Assembly: GCA_022842465.1 (NCBI GenBank)
Contig: JALHPN010000083.1
Coordinates: 1-34,707, forward strand
Direction of reading: 5' to 3'
Length of the DNA: 34,707 bases
From: Polyangiaceae bacterium
GTDB taxonomy: Bacteria > Myxococcota_A > Polyangia > Polyangiales > Polyangiaceae
Every line of letters begins with the position of its first letter. The stretch's first letter is position 1. This document shows, in pieces, positions 1 through 10,351 of the stretch. Under the pieces are notes generated by a model. The model searched no databases. It was not told the origin of the DNA and saw nothing but the letters and a program-made list of their open reading frames with translations. The position numbers were made by a program, and so were the translations under genes.

Positions 1-946
1 CGGCGTTGCTGGTCGCCGGCGGCGGCGCGGGCGGCGTCGTCGCGAGCGTCCCCATCGGCGGAGGCGCCCCGAGATCGCCCAGCGCCGCGCTCCACGGGAC
101 GTTCCCGCTGCCCGGCGGGCCAGCGAAGGGCGCGATCGCCGCCAACATCTCCGCGGCGCTCTGGAACCGAGCGTCGGGGTCCTTCGCCAGCGCGCGCGCG
201 ACGGCCTCGCTGAGCGGCAGCGGGACGCTCGGCGCGATCGCGTGCACGTACGGCGGCGCGCGCTCGACGATGTCCGCGAAGAGGTTCGCGTGGTTCCAGA
301 TCCGAACGCCCAGGAGCATCTCCCAGAGCACGACCCCTACGCCGTGGATGTCGACCCGGTGATCCGAGGGTGCTCCCCTCACCTGCTCGGGCGCGAGGTA
401 GCTCGGCGTCCCGATGATCGCTCCGAGGGTCGTGTGCTGCACGACCGCGTCGCGATCCTTCACGATCCCGAAGTCGAGGATCTTCGTGACCTCGCCCGCC
501 AGCGTCTGCGTGAGCCACACGTTGGACGGCTTCACGTCGCGGTGGACGAGCCCCGCTCGGTGGGCGGCGTCGAGCGCGGCGAGCATCTGGGACGCGATGC
601 GCGCTGCCCGCGCAGGGTCGAGGTGGCCCTCGCGGAGGAGCACGCTCGAGAGGGGCTCCCCCTCGAGGAGCTCCATCACGAGGAAGGCCGGCTGTCCGGG
701 CGGCTCCTGGAAATCGATCACCGCGACGACGTGGGGGCTGCGGAGCGAGCCCGCCGTCACGGCCTCCTGCCGGAGCCGCGCGAGCGCCTGTCCGGTTGCG
801 TTCGAGAGGACCTTCACCGCGACGCGCCGGCCGAGGTCGGTCTGCTCGGCCTCGTAGACCTCGCCCATGCCGCCCGCGCCGATCCGGCGGAGCAGTCGGT
901 AGCGGCCACCGAGGACCGTTCCGCTCAGGTCCGCGCGCGGGGTCAT
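1..946 (-). CDS. Serine/threonine protein kinase, C-terminus cut by window edge
   Basis: Eukaryote-like (Hanks/PknB-type) protein kinase that transfers phosphate from ATP to Ser/Thr of unknown partners. Reading from the ATG at 946, 315 codons are visible and there is no stop before the window edge. The glycine loop GAGGMGEV is at residues 23-30, the ATP-binding lysine in VAVKVL is K45, the catalytic loop HRDVKPSN is at 135-142, DFG is at 158-160 and the GTPSYLAPEQ activation segment is at 179-188. All key catalytic residues are present, so an active kinase is expected. The domain ends near residue 275 and a Pro/Ala-rich linker begins. In this family such a linker usually leads to a membrane segment or sensor domain, which is outside the window. 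It lies 28 nt downstream of the Cys-rich lipoprotein at 975-2366 on the same strand and may be co-transcribed with it. No strong Shine-Dalgarno sequence is visible. Confidence 0.95.
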   Translation of the reverse strand, partial: MTPRADLSGTVLGGRYRLLRRIGAGGMGEVYEAEQTDLGRRVAVKVLSNATGQALARLRQEAVTAGSLRSPHVVAVIDFQEPPGQPAFLVMELLEGEPLSSVLLREGHLDPARAARIASQMLAALDAAHRAGLVHRDVKPSNVWLTQTLAGEVTKILDFGIVKDRDAVVQHTTLGAIIGTPSYLAPEQVRGAPSDHRVDIHGVGVVLWEMLLGVRIWNHANLFADIVERAPPYVHAIAPSVPLPLSEAVARALAKDPDARFQSAAEMLAAIAPFAGPPGSGNVPWSAALGDLGAPPPMGTLATTPPAPPPATSNA

Positions 947-974
947 CGCGCGGAGATGCTACCGCAGGGGAGCG

Positions 975-2366
975 TCAGGGGCAGCCGTTCGCGATGACGA
1001 GCGGCGACTGGCCCGCGCCCCAGAACGAGATCCCGGTGCTCGCGAGGACGGTCGTCTGCGCGGTGACGGGATCGATCTTGAGGATCTGCCCGCTCGTCGT
1101 GAAGCCGACGACGCGCGAGCCCGCGTAGGCGAGGCCCCAGACGTTCGACTTCCCCGTCTGGGCGACCGGCGTGGCGACGCCGTTTCCGGCGACCTTCACG
1201 AGGAGGTCGGTCGCCGAGCCGGTCGCCGTCGCGTACATCTGGCCGCTCGCGATCGCGACGAGGTCGCCGGAGCTCCCCATGCTGCCGCCGTAGTTGCCGA
1301 CGAACGTGACGGCGCCGGTCGACGGATTGATGCGCTTCACGTCGCCGTTCGAGTCGGCGGCCTGGAGCTGCCCGCTCGGCAGGAACGTCAGGCTGTTGTT
1401 CCCGTTCCCGCCGACGCTCGCGATGAACGTCGCCTTCCCGGTGCCCTTGTCGATCGAGTAGAGCGCGGTGAACGAGACGCCGTAGAGCGCGCCCGCCGGG
1501 GTGACCGCCACGTCGGTCATCTCGTCTCCGGCGTTGAAGTTGCCGACCTTCACGACGGCAAAGGTGACGGGGTCGACGCGGTAGAGCGCCTCGCTCGTGT
1601 TCGCGTAGATCGTGCCGTCGACGCTCGTGGAGTTGGGCGTGCAGCAGGCCGGCGTGGGCGCGCAGGCGGAGTCGCTGCAGTCGGCGACGCCGTTGCAGTC
1701 GTTGTCGACGCCGTCGGCGCACGACTCGGCTTGCGGGAGGGTCTGACCCGCGCACGTCGTGCCCCACTTGCCGTTCTCGCACGCGATGACGCCGGCCTTG
1801 CAGATCCCCTTGTTCAGGGAGCCGCTCGGGCCCGTGTAGCAGGGCTTCGTGTCCCCGGGGTTGCAGTCGGGGAGGCAGGACGCGTGGCCCGCACACGACG
1901 GATCGTCGCATCCGATCTTGCCGTCACAGTTCCGGTCGGCGGTGCCGGTGCACTCCTCCTCTGCGGGGGCGACGCCGCCCTCGCAGGCGCCCCATGTCCC
2001 GCCGAGCTCGTTCTTCGCGATGCACGTCTGGCTGCCGTCACGGCAGATCCCGACCCCGCGCGCGGCGCTGGGTCCGACGAAGCACTGACGCGTGGCGCCG
2101 GCCGCCCCGCACGGGCACCCCGTTTGATCGAGCGAGTCCGGGGCGCAGCGCGCCTCGGGGGCCGGGGTCGCGCTGGTCGCGCCGGGCTCGGTGCCCAGGC
2201 TGGCCGTGCCGTCGCCGTCCCCCTTCTTCGCGCCGGAGCCGGAGGTCTCCGCATCGTCGAAGTCGCGCCGTCCCGTCTCGGAGCCGCACGCGGCGAGCGT
2301 GGCCGAGGCGACGGCGAGGAAGATCACGAGGCCGGAGCGAGCGCGGGCGCGGAGAGGCGAAGCCAT
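975..2366 (-). CDS. Cys-rich lipoprotein with MopE-type metal-binding motif and propeller-like C-terminus
   Basis: 463-aa predicted lipoprotein. The signal peptide ends in lipobox LAAC (Cys27) and a low-complexity linker runs to about residue 72. Residues about 94-165 and 174-235 form two copies of a Cys-rich unit: a C[YF]xGPxxxxxxGIC start, then a G[TK]WG segment, then an acidic ESCADGVDNDCNG-type end. The DGVDNDCNG motif at 218-226 resembles the MopE-type putative metal-binding motif common in myxobacterial exported proteins. From about residue 250 to the end there are short beta-strand repeats (YRVDPVTF, YSIDKGTG, KRINPSTG, LKIDPVTA) spaced like blades of a beta-propeller. The role is unknown; a surface-exposed binding protein is the most that can be said. 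The start is fixed by the signal peptide, but no ribosome-binding site is visible and a palindrome sits 3 nt upstream. Confidence 0.85.
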   Translation of the reverse strand: MASPLRARARSGLVIFLAVASATLAACGSETGRRDFDDAETSGSGAKKGDGDGTASLGTEPGATSATPAPEARCAPDSLDQTGCPCGAAGATRQCFVGPSAARGVGICRDGSQTCIAKNELGGTWGACEGGVAPAEEECTGTADRNCDGKIGCDDPSCAGHASCLPDCNPGDTKPCYTGPSGSLNKGICKAGVIACENGKWGTTCAGQTLPQAESCADGVDNDCNGVADCSDSACAPTPACCTPNSTSVDGTIYANTSEALYRVDPVTFAVVKVGNFNAGDEMTDVAVTPAGALYGVSFTALYSIDKGTGKATFIASVGGNGNNSLTFLPSGQLQAADSNGDVKRINPSTGAVTFVGNYGGSMGSSGDLVAIASGQMYATATGSATDLLVKVAGNGVATPVAQTGKSNVWGLAYAGSRVVGFTTSGQILKIDPVTAQTTVLASTGISFWGAGQSPLVIANGCP

Positions 2367-2369
2367 GAG

Positions 2370-2387
2370 TTAGAGCTTCTGCTCTAA
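2370..2387. promoter_or_regulatory. Perfect 7-bp inverted repeat just upstream of lipoprotein start
   Basis: TTAGAGC-TTCT-GCTCTAA, a perfect palindrome with a 4-nt centre. It ends 3 nt before the ATG (2364-2366) of the Cys-rich lipoprotein gene and occupies the place where a Shine-Dalgarno sequence would be. It is AT-richer than its surroundings. It could be a repressor operator or an mRNA hairpin that blocks initiation; neither can be decided from sequence alone. Confidence 0.4.
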
Positions 2388-2435
2388 TCGGGCGGAAACA
2401 GAGCCCCTCGGGCGCGTGGGACGAAGACGAGACCC

Positions 2436-3110
2436 TCACGGTGTGCGAGGACGGCCCCCGCCGCCCCACGCGGAGGCGCCGCTACCGGCGTCGTAGACGA
2501 CGAGCGGCGCGGCGCTCGTCGTACGGCGAGAGAGCCATGGGATGGCGTCGAGACCGAGGTCGAGGGTGACGACGACGACGGCGTGACGGCGCGCGACGTC
2601 CTCGAGCCGACGGAGGACGTCCTGGAGCATCGGGCCGTTGAACGGCGCGTAGAGGAAGAACACGTCGCCCTCGAGCGAGGTGTCGGCGGCGTTGGCGTGG
2701 GCGAAGGTGACGTCGGGGAGGCCGAGGTGGGCGGCGGCCCCGCGGGCGGCCCGGGCGAGGTGCGGCTGGATCTCGATCCCGCGCGCGGAGGCGCCGGAGA
2801 GCAGGTGCGCGAGGAGGACGACACGTCCGAGCCCCGAGCCGAGATCCACGAACGCGTCGCCGGGTCTCAAGGGGACGAGTTCGGCGACGGCGAGGATGGC
2901 GTCGACCCCGGCGGGGAGGTAGGCGACCGAACCGCGCGGGAGGTCGACGTCTTCGGCCGGAGCCTCCTCGAGCGCGAGCATCACGTCGGCGAAGACGTCG
3001 CGATCGCGAGGCGGGAGCGCGAGGAGCAGCTCGCGGAGCGCGTCCCCGCGGAGCTCGCCCGAGCGGATGCGAGCCCTCGCCTCGCGCGCACGGTCAGGGA
3101 GGGAACGCAT
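2436..3110 (-). CDS. Class I SAM-dependent methyltransferase (DOT1-like fold)
   Basis: 224-aa cytoplasmic protein. Motif I FVDLGSGLGRV (residues 87-97), the acidic residue after strand 2 (GIEIQ, E113) and a later VFFLYAPFNG segment (150-159) identify a class I Rossmann-fold methyltransferase. The DLGSGLGR plus LYAPFNG combination is like bacterial proteins annotated as DOT1-like or histone-methylation-like methyltransferases. The N-terminal about 65 residues are helical and charged and may help bind the substrate, which is unknown. The gene is 51 nt downstream of the Cys-knot lipoprotein (3162-4052) and 69 nt upstream of the next lipoprotein on the same strand. The C-terminal tail is Gly/Arg-rich and probably disordered. 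The family call is firm and the substrate is open. Confidence 0.85.
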   Translation of the reverse strand: MRSLPDRAREARARIRSGELRGDALRELLLALPPRDRDVFADVMLALEEAPAEDVDLPRGSVAYLPAGVDAILAVAELVPLRPGDAFVDLGSGLGRVVLLAHLLSGASARGIEIQPHLARAARGAAAHLGLPDVTFAHANAADTSLEGDVFFLYAPFNGPMLQDVLRRLEDVARRHAVVVVTLDLGLDAIPWLSRRTTSAAPLVVYDAGSGASAWGGGGRPRTP

Positions 3111-3161
3111 CGACGACGCGAGCGTATCAGCCGTCCCCTCGAGCTCAGGTGCCGAGGGCGG

Positions 3162-4052
3162 TCACTGGCACACGCCACCTGCGAGGAGCTTGCTGCAGCA
3201 GCTCGCGCTGGAAGCGGACGAGGACCCCTTCGGCAGGCACCCGCATCTGCCCGAGACGCACGCGCCCGAGCAGCAGTCGGATGGCCTGGTGCAGATCGCG
3301 CGCTCCTCGCCGCAGCAGACGCGCTGCTCGCACACGCGACCGCTGTCGTCGCCGCCGCAATCGTCGTAGTACTCACACGCACCGCCAGCGGGGGAGACGT
3401 CACAGAGCCCGCCCTTGCAGAGCCCGGTGCAGCAGTCGTCGTTCGAGAGGCAGGTCGTCTTCGCGAAGTCCGCCACCATGCAGCAGCGCCTGTTCGAGCA
3501 CCCCATGTCCGACGGGCAGCAGTCGACCGCGCCGCATCGCTCGCCGTAGACCTTGCACTTGCCGACGCGAGGCGTCGGCTTGCACGTGCCAGCCTGACAG
3601 GTCAGCCCACCGCAGCAGTTCCCGTCGTCCGCACACGCCGCGCCCGACTTCGTGCAGCCGGTCGGCAACGTGCACCGGGATCCGACCGCGAGCTTCGTGC
3701 ACGTCGTGCCCTGGCAACAGGGGAACGACGAACAGTCGTCGCCGAACCGCTTGCATGTCGCGCCGTCGGGCGGCTCGCAGACGCCGCTCGCGCTGCAGAC
3801 TCCACCTCCACAGCACGGAACGCCGTCCTTGCAGTCATAGCCGCCGGTGTGACAGAGCCTCGGCGCGCCCGCGGCGGCGTCCTCTCCTTCGCCTGTCTCC
3901 CGGTCGACGTCTCCCACCTCCGGCTCGCTCTCGGGGGCGGTCGCGGACGGGCTCGCTTCGGGCGTCGTCTTGCACCCGACGCCTGCGATCCACGTCGTCG
4001 TCCCCACGACGAGCACGACGAGTGTCCATGCGGTGCGTCGAGATGCGCTCAT
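3162..4052 (-). CDS. Lipoprotein made of tandem cystine-knot-like Cys repeats
   Basis: 296-aa predicted lipoprotein starting at the ATG of MSASRRT, which is chosen because a hydrophobic signal follows directly and ends at Cys27 (IAGVGC). An acidic Pro/Ser linker extends to residue 65. The rest is remarkably cysteine-rich: 45 Cys in 296 residues. Cysteines follow a repeated C-C-CC-C-C order, for example C67-C74-CC80/81-C86-C92, C100-C107-CC112/113-C118-C127, C133-C140-CC146/147-C152-C157 and C166-C173-CC178/179-C185-C190. Less regular units follow to the C-terminus. This order is the framework of inhibitor-cystine-knot/knottin-like and dickkopf-like modules. The protein is expected outside the cytoplasm, where disulfides can form. 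Function unknown; a protease-resistant surface or adhesion protein is possible. Confidence 0.82.
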   Translation of the reverse strand: MSASRRTAWTLVVLVVGTTTWIAGVGCKTTPEASPSATAPESEPEVGDVDRETGEGEDAAAGAPRLCHTGGYDCKDGVPCCGGGVCSASGVCEPPDGATCKRFGDDCSSFPCCQGTTCTKLAVGSRCTLPTGCTKSGAACADDGNCCGGLTCQAGTCKPTPRVGKCKVYGERCGAVDCCPSDMGCSNRRCCMVADFAKTTCLSNDDCCTGLCKGGLCDVSPAGGACEYYDDCGGDDSGRVCEQRVCCGEERAICTRPSDCCSGACVSGRCGCLPKGSSSASSASCCSKLLAGGVCQ

Positions 4053-4272
4053 CTGGCTCCCCCGGTCGCGTCGCCGCGCCCGGCGAGAGCGCCGTGGCAG
4101 AGACGGAGCGACGACCAAGGGCACTGCAGCAGCGTTGGTGCCAAGGGGCGGCCTCGACGCGTCGGGAGTTTACGCCATCGGATGCCGACCCCGTTTCTCG
4201 ATTCGAGATCCCGACGATCTCGGAACGAGCAGAGGTGGTGCGCGGCGACAGCCCGCGGGAGCGGGACGACGA

Positions 4273-4316
4273 AGAGCCCGCGGCGGCCTCGGGAGGAGGC
4301 GGGCACCGCGGGCTCT
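4273..4316 (-). terminator. Hairpin downstream of sucCD
   Basis: Perfect 11-bp inverted repeat (4273-4283 with 4306-4316, core GAGCCCGCGG/CCGCGGGCTC) with a 22-nt loop. It starts 27 nt past the sucD stop on the minus strand. There is no U-run after it, so it may be a weak or factor-assisted terminator or an mRNA-stabilising hairpin. The rest of the 290-nt gap between 4053 and 4342 shows no gene. Confidence 0.5.
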
Positions 4317-4342
4317 CGTGAGCCTCGGGCTCGTCCGTCAGA

Positions 4343-6453
<2,111 letters not shown>

Positions 6454-6458
6454 GGAAG

Positions 6459-6466
6459 ACACCTCT
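6459..6466 (-). promoter_or_regulatory. Ribosome-binding site of sucC
   Basis: The minus strand reads AGAGGTGT about 6 nt before the GTG at 6453. This decides the GTG start over any upstream ATG in the same frame. Confidence 0.6.
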
Positions 6467-6657
6467 GTTGCGGCGCGGCCGCTCTCAGGGAGGATCGGAG
6501 CCGCGGACCCTAGCAGAGCAGGCGGAGGCGTGGGAGCCCGACTGTGCTCGGGCAGCACGGACGCGCTCGGGGGACGCGGGAAGATCAAGGGGGACGCCCG
6601 GATGGGGCGTCACGGAGATCTGACGTCGACGTCGCGCGCGTGACGTCGAGGGGGCCC

Positions 6658-6927
6658 ATGCTCGCGTTCATGGATTCGCTGCTCGATCAGGCTCTCCTCG
6701 ACGCTCGTGACGGCCTCCTCGATCTCCCCGAGACCGCGACGAGGCGCGCCCTGGAAGCGCGCCTCGGCATCCTGGAGCGCGCGATGTGGACGGTGCCCCT
6801 CGAGCCCGCCCGCGCCGACCAGGTCCTCCGCCTCGCCCGCGCCGTCCTGGATCTGAGAGACGAGGTCACCGCCGTCTCGTCGGTCGCCGGGACGGATCAC
6901 GGCGCGTCGGGCTTGGACCGTTCCTGA
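6658..6927 (+). CDS. Small protein of unknown function
   Basis: 89-aa open frame MLAFMDSLLDQALLDARD..., preceded by a GAGGGGG ribosome-binding site 4 nt before the ATG. Codon third positions are almost all G/C, as in its neighbours, and the minus-strand alternative lacks a comparable start signal. The product is predicted to be mostly helical, with an amphipathic Leu/Ala/Arg-rich central region (residues about 15-75) and no signal peptide or membrane segment. I do not recognise the family. It lies divergent from sucC and 74 nt before the next plus-strand lipoprotein gene. Confidence 0.55.
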   Translation: MLAFMDSLLDQALLDARDGLLDLPETATRRALEARLGILERAMWTVPLEPARADQVLRLARAVLDLRDEVTAVSSVAGTDHGASGLDRS

Positions 6928-6994
6928 TCCACCTCCCCCACCTCGGCCCCGACAAACCACGACGATTCCGAGCTCTCGGCGCGGGCCCGGGGGT

Positions 6995-7011
6995 TGCACA
7001 CATGGTGTGCA
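6995..7011. promoter_or_regulatory. 7-bp inverted repeat centred on a start codon
   Basis: TGCACAC-ATG-GTGTGCA, perfect 7-bp arms whose 3-nt centre is the first possible ATG (7002) of the following lipoprotein gene. A second in-frame ATG (7011) follows directly. It could be an operator, or a hairpin hiding the first start. Confidence 0.35.
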
Positions 7012-7676
7012 TGCCCCTGCGTGTCACGGCGTCCCTCGCTCTCGCCCTCGCCCTCGCGACCGTCGCGTGCGGTGAGGACACCGGGCCGACGGCCGGTCGC
7101 TTCGAGGACGAGAGCATCGAGGGCGAGGGCGCGCCGCCGAGCAGGGCGGGCGATCCCGACGCGCCGAACGCCGCGACCCCGAGCACGCCCGACGGGACGA
7201 CGCCCACCCCCGGCGCGCCAGGCGATCCGACGCCGCCAGCGCCCCCCACCGACCCCGGCGCCGCGCGCGCCTGCGGATCTGCGCGCGACCTCGGGACGCT
7301 CAGCGGCGACACGGGCTCGGCCCAGATCGTCGCGACCGGCAACTGCAGCGACTGGGTGAAGGTCCGCGTGACCGAGGACTACACCTACCCGCTGCCCCAG
7401 GCGATGCGCGTCACGGCCACGCTCCTCTCCCCGAACCCGGACGACTTCGACCTCTACGCCCTCGTCGACACCGAGACCGACGCGCCCGAGTGCACGACCG
7501 TCACCGCCAAGAGCGAGCTGCCCGCCTCCCGCAGCGACGTCGTGAAGCTCTCCTGGGGCGAGGCGTACATCACGAACACGACGGACGATTCGCGCACCGT
7601 CGCCTTCGAGATCCGCAAGAAGACCCCGGGCTGCAGCCTCGCCCAGTGGTCGCTCGTCGTGCAGGGCAACTACTGA
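7002..7676 (+). CDS. Lipoprotein with Pro-rich linker, unknown C-terminal domain
   Basis: 224-aa predicted lipoprotein. The signal sequence (VTASLALALALATVAC) has its lipobox Cys about 22 residues from the first ATG. Residues about 30-85 are a Pro/Gly/Ala/Asp linker (GTTPTPGAPGDPTPPAPP), typical of proteins held away from a membrane. The C-terminal about 130 residues form a compact beta-rich domain with four Cys (ACGS, GNCSDW, PECTTV, PGCSLAQW). The order CGSARDLGTLSGDTGS, NCSDWVKVRV, FDLYALVDTE resembles pre-peptidase C-terminal or jelly-roll-like bacterial domains, but I cannot name a family. Start choice is between 7002 and 7011; both give the same mature protein. It converges with the porin-like gene at 7692 with only 15 nt between stops. 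Confidence 0.75.
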   Translation: MVCMPLRVTASLALALALATVACGEDTGPTAGRFEDESIEGEGAPPSRAGDPDAPNAATPSTPDGTTPTPGAPGDPTPPAPPTDPGAARACGSARDLGTLSGDTGSAQIVATGNCSDWVKVRVTEDYTYPLPQAMRVTATLLSPNPDDFDLYALVDTETDAPECTTVTAKSELPASRSDVVKLSWGEAYITNTTDDSRTVAFEIRKKTPGCSLAQWSLVVQGNY

Positions 7677-7691
7677 CCCGCATCTCGGCCG

Positions 7692-9062
7692 TCAGAAGAG
7701 GATCTGCACCTGGCTGAGCACCGCGTGGGCGCTCTCGTCGTCCGTCGTCCGTCGCTCGCCCTGGTACTGCACGAGCACGCGCACCGACTCGGGCTTCGGC
7801 TGATCCGCGCGCGGGAAGAGCGCGAGACCTCCCTCGAGGAACGTCGTCCTCCGCGAGAGCGTCGCCTCCTCCTGGTCGGTGATCCCGACGCGCGCGAGGG
7901 GCGCGAGCCCGACCCCTCGCGTGACGGGCACGTAGTACGACGCCTGCGCGTACGCGCCGCTCGACTGGCTGGGGCGCGCGCTGAGGTTGTCCGTCACGAG
8001 GCGCCGAAGCGCCTCGGCCTGCACGAAGAAGCCGGCGGCCGCGAAGCGCACCGAGCCGCTGAGCCGCACGTCCCGGTACTCCATGAGCTCGTACCCCTGG
8101 GCCGAGAACACCGTGCCGTTCCGATAGAGCGCGCCGACGCCGACGCCGAAGCGCACGCTCGCGTGGTCGAAGTCGACCTCCGCCTGCGGTAGCTGGCCGA
8201 GCGGGTTCGCGTCGACGCGGGCCGACCACACGAGACCGCGCGTCGACGCCGCGAAGCGCGCGGTGTTCGACGTCGAGAGCTCGTCGGGGTTCAGGCTGAA
8301 CCCCGTGAACGCGCCGAGCGACGCGCGGATGCGCCCCTCGAGCGGCTCCGCGAGGACGAGCCCTCCGAGATCCGCGCCGCTCTGGAACACCTCGTTGGGG
8401 CCGGGCCGGCCGACGAACATGAGCGCCGTGTTCGAGCTGCGGAGCGCGACGGTGAAGGGCATGCGCATCGCCCCCATGCGGAGCGACACCCACGACGAGA
8501 ACGGCTTGTACGTGACCGACACCTCCTCGAAGAGCGTCCCCGTCGCGGGGCGATAGAGCAGCCGGAGGCCGTCGACGTTCCCGTCCGCCTGCGTGTCGAT
8601 GAGCGAGACTTCGGTGAGCACGAGGAGCGCGCGCGCGTCGAGGCTCAGGTGGACGACGTACCCGAAGTCCTTCGCGGGCGTGCCCGACACGATGAGCCCC
8701 GCGCGGCTCGAGAGCCCGCCGTACTCCCATCGATCGCGCGGGAGCGCCTGCGGTCGGTTGCGCGCGCCGAAGGCAGGCTGGACGTAGCCGTGCACCTCGA
8801 CCATCACGGGCGCAGGCTCCCCGGAGGCCTGCCGCGTGGCATCGACCCCGTGCGCCGGCGCCGACGCGCTCACGGCCTTCGCCTCGCCATCGGGCTTCGC
8901 GTCAGAGTCCGCCTTCGCCCCCGCGGTCGCCGCGGCGGGGAGCGCGGACACCGGGGGCGCGCCCGCATAGGCGCCCGCCGACGCCTCTGCGCGCGCGACC
9001 GGCGACCACCCGAGGACGCACGTGACGGCGATCGCCGACGCCGCGGTCGCGAACGCTCTCAT
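7692..9062 (-). CDS. Porin-like outer-membrane beta-barrel protein
   Basis: 456-aa exported protein with a Sec signal peptide (cleavage expected after PVARA) and an Ala/Asp/Lys-rich linker to about residue 75. The body of alternating hydrophobic/polar strands contains VEVHGYVQPAF, GLIVSGTPAKDFGYVVHLSLD, VSVTYKPFSSWVSLRMGAMRMPF and GADLGGLVLAEP. The last residues, VQILF, end in Phe, the usual BAM-recognised barrel terminus. The pattern resembles phosphate-selective porin O/P-type barrels, but family membership is not certain. The ATG at 9062 overlaps the stop of the upstream lipoprotein gene (ATGA, 4 nt), so the two are translationally coupled and probably act at the same place in the outer membrane. 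Confidence 0.8.
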   Translation of the reverse strand: MRAFATAASAIAVTCVLGWSPVARAEASAGAYAGAPPVSALPAAATAGAKADSDAKPDGEAKAVSASAPAHGVDATRQASGEPAPVMVEVHGYVQPAFGARNRPQALPRDRWEYGGLSSRAGLIVSGTPAKDFGYVVHLSLDARALLVLTEVSLIDTQADGNVDGLRLLYRPATGTLFEEVSVTYKPFSSWVSLRMGAMRMPFTVALRSSNTALMFVGRPGPNEVFQSGADLGGLVLAEPLEGRIRASLGAFTGFSLNPDELSTSNTARFAASTRGLVWSARVDANPLGQLPQAEVDFDHASVRFGVGVGALYRNGTVFSAQGYELMEYRDVRLSGSVRFAAAGFFVQAEALRRLVTDNLSARPSQSSGAYAQASYYVPVTRGVGLAPLARVGITDQEEATLSRRTTFLEGGLALFPRADQPKPESVRVLVQYQGERRTTDDESAHAVLSQVQILF

Positions 9063-10315
9063 GGGTAGGCCACTCCGACGGGCGCGACCGCGAGGAGCGT
9101 GAACGCGCCCGCGCCCTCCCCGATCGTCGGCCCCGCGATCACGGTCAGGGTCGCGTCCACCGCGTAGGGGTGCGACGAGTGGGGCGTCACGAGCGGAAAG
9201 GGCGCCGTCGGCACCTGAGGCCTGTCGAAGCGCGTCGTCCTGCGCGGCGGCGTCCGGTCGTCCGTCACCTCGAGCGGCGCGCCGAGCGCGCCGAGGATCC
9301 CGGAGCTCGAGTTCCACGCGATGGGGCCCCCGAGCGCGCCGCGATCGTCGATGCTCGCGACCGCCGGCTGGTTCTGCGCGACGCCGACGAGCCACAGCTG
9401 GCCCTTCCAGACGTGGACGCCGACCGGATCGAGCCCCCGCGGCTGTACCCAGCGCGCGCCCGCGCGATCGAACAAGAGGAGGCGCTTGTCCTCCGTGAGC
9501 CCCGCCACGAGCCCCGCGTCGTTCGCCTGGAGGAAGCCGACGAAGCCGAGCGGCGGGATGACCCCCGGGTCCGGGATCCCCACGCGCGAGACGAGCGCCC
9601 CCTCGTCGTCGTAGAAGCGCGCCTCGACGCGGGTCTCCTCGCCGTCCTGGAAGCTCGCGATGACGTAGCCCTCGCGCAGCCTCGCGCTCCCGCCGACGCC
9701 GTGCACGACGACGTTCCGCGCCGACGTCGGCTCGAAGGCGCGGGGCGAGATCGCGACCTGCCGATCCTGGTCGAGGTCGAGAAGGACGGTGAGCGGGTTC
9801 GGATCGCTCGCCGACTGGAGCAGCGCCACGGCCGTCGTCTTCGACGGGCGATCGGCGACCCACGGGATGACCGCGCGGAAGAAGAGCTCCGTGTTCGTGA
9901 GCGGATCGCGGTCGAGGATGCGGCGGCAGTCGCCCGAGCTCCGCAGCTGCACGAGCGCGGAGCCGGACCAGTAGAACGCGCGATCCTGCGCGAAGCCGAC
10001 CCACCCGATGGGGCCGACGCGGTCGCCCTTGCGCACGTCGCAGCCGGCCGTGACGCCTCCGCCACGACCCATGACGAAGCCCGCGATCTCCGGGCTCTTG
10101 CGGCTCCCCGCGAGGACGTAGACGTTGCCGGAGCGATCGCTGATCGGCGCGATCACCTGCATGTTCGGCGGCGCGCCGAGCACGTAGCCGAGCGCACGCG
10201 GCGTCCCGAGGGTGCCCTCGCCGAGCGAGTCGGCGCAGCTGGTCCCCGCGAGCGCGGCCAGGGTCACCCCGAGCAGCGCCGTCGTCGCGGGTCGTCGTCG
10301 TCCGTCCAGGGTCAT
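9059..10315 (-). CDS. Lipoprotein of unknown function, propeller-like repeats
   Basis: 418-aa protein with an N-terminal signal ending at a lipobox-like ALAGTSC (Cys27). The sequence has repeated short strands of the type GNVYVLAGS, DRAFYWSGSALVQL, GYVIASFQDGEETRVEARFYD and KGQLWLVGVAQNQPAVASID, which suggests a beta-propeller-like fold. No catalytic motif is recognised. It sits 36 nt downstream of the FG-GAP-like lipoprotein gene and overlaps the porin-like gene by 4 nt, so the three probably form one operon encoding a surface assembly. Confidence 0.75.
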   Translation of the reverse strand: MTLDGRRRPATTALLGVTLAALAGTSCADSLGEGTLGTPRALGYVLGAPPNMQVIAPISDRSGNVYVLAGSRKSPEIAGFVMGRGGGVTAGCDVRKGDRVGPIGWVGFAQDRAFYWSGSALVQLRSSGDCRRILDRDPLTNTELFFRAVIPWVADRPSKTTAVALLQSASDPNPLTVLLDLDQDRQVAISPRAFEPTSARNVVVHGVGGSARLREGYVIASFQDGEETRVEARFYDDEGALVSRVGIPDPGVIPPLGFVGFLQANDAGLVAGLTEDKRLLLFDRAGARWVQPRGLDPVGVHVWKGQLWLVGVAQNQPAVASIDDRGALGGPIAWNSSSGILGALGAPLEVTDDRTPPRRTTRFDRPQVPTAPFPLVTPHSSHPYAVDATLTVIAGPTIGEGAGAFTLLAVAPVGVAYP

Positions 10316-10351
10316 CGGTCTACGCGGCCGACACTCCTACAGGAAACTCGA

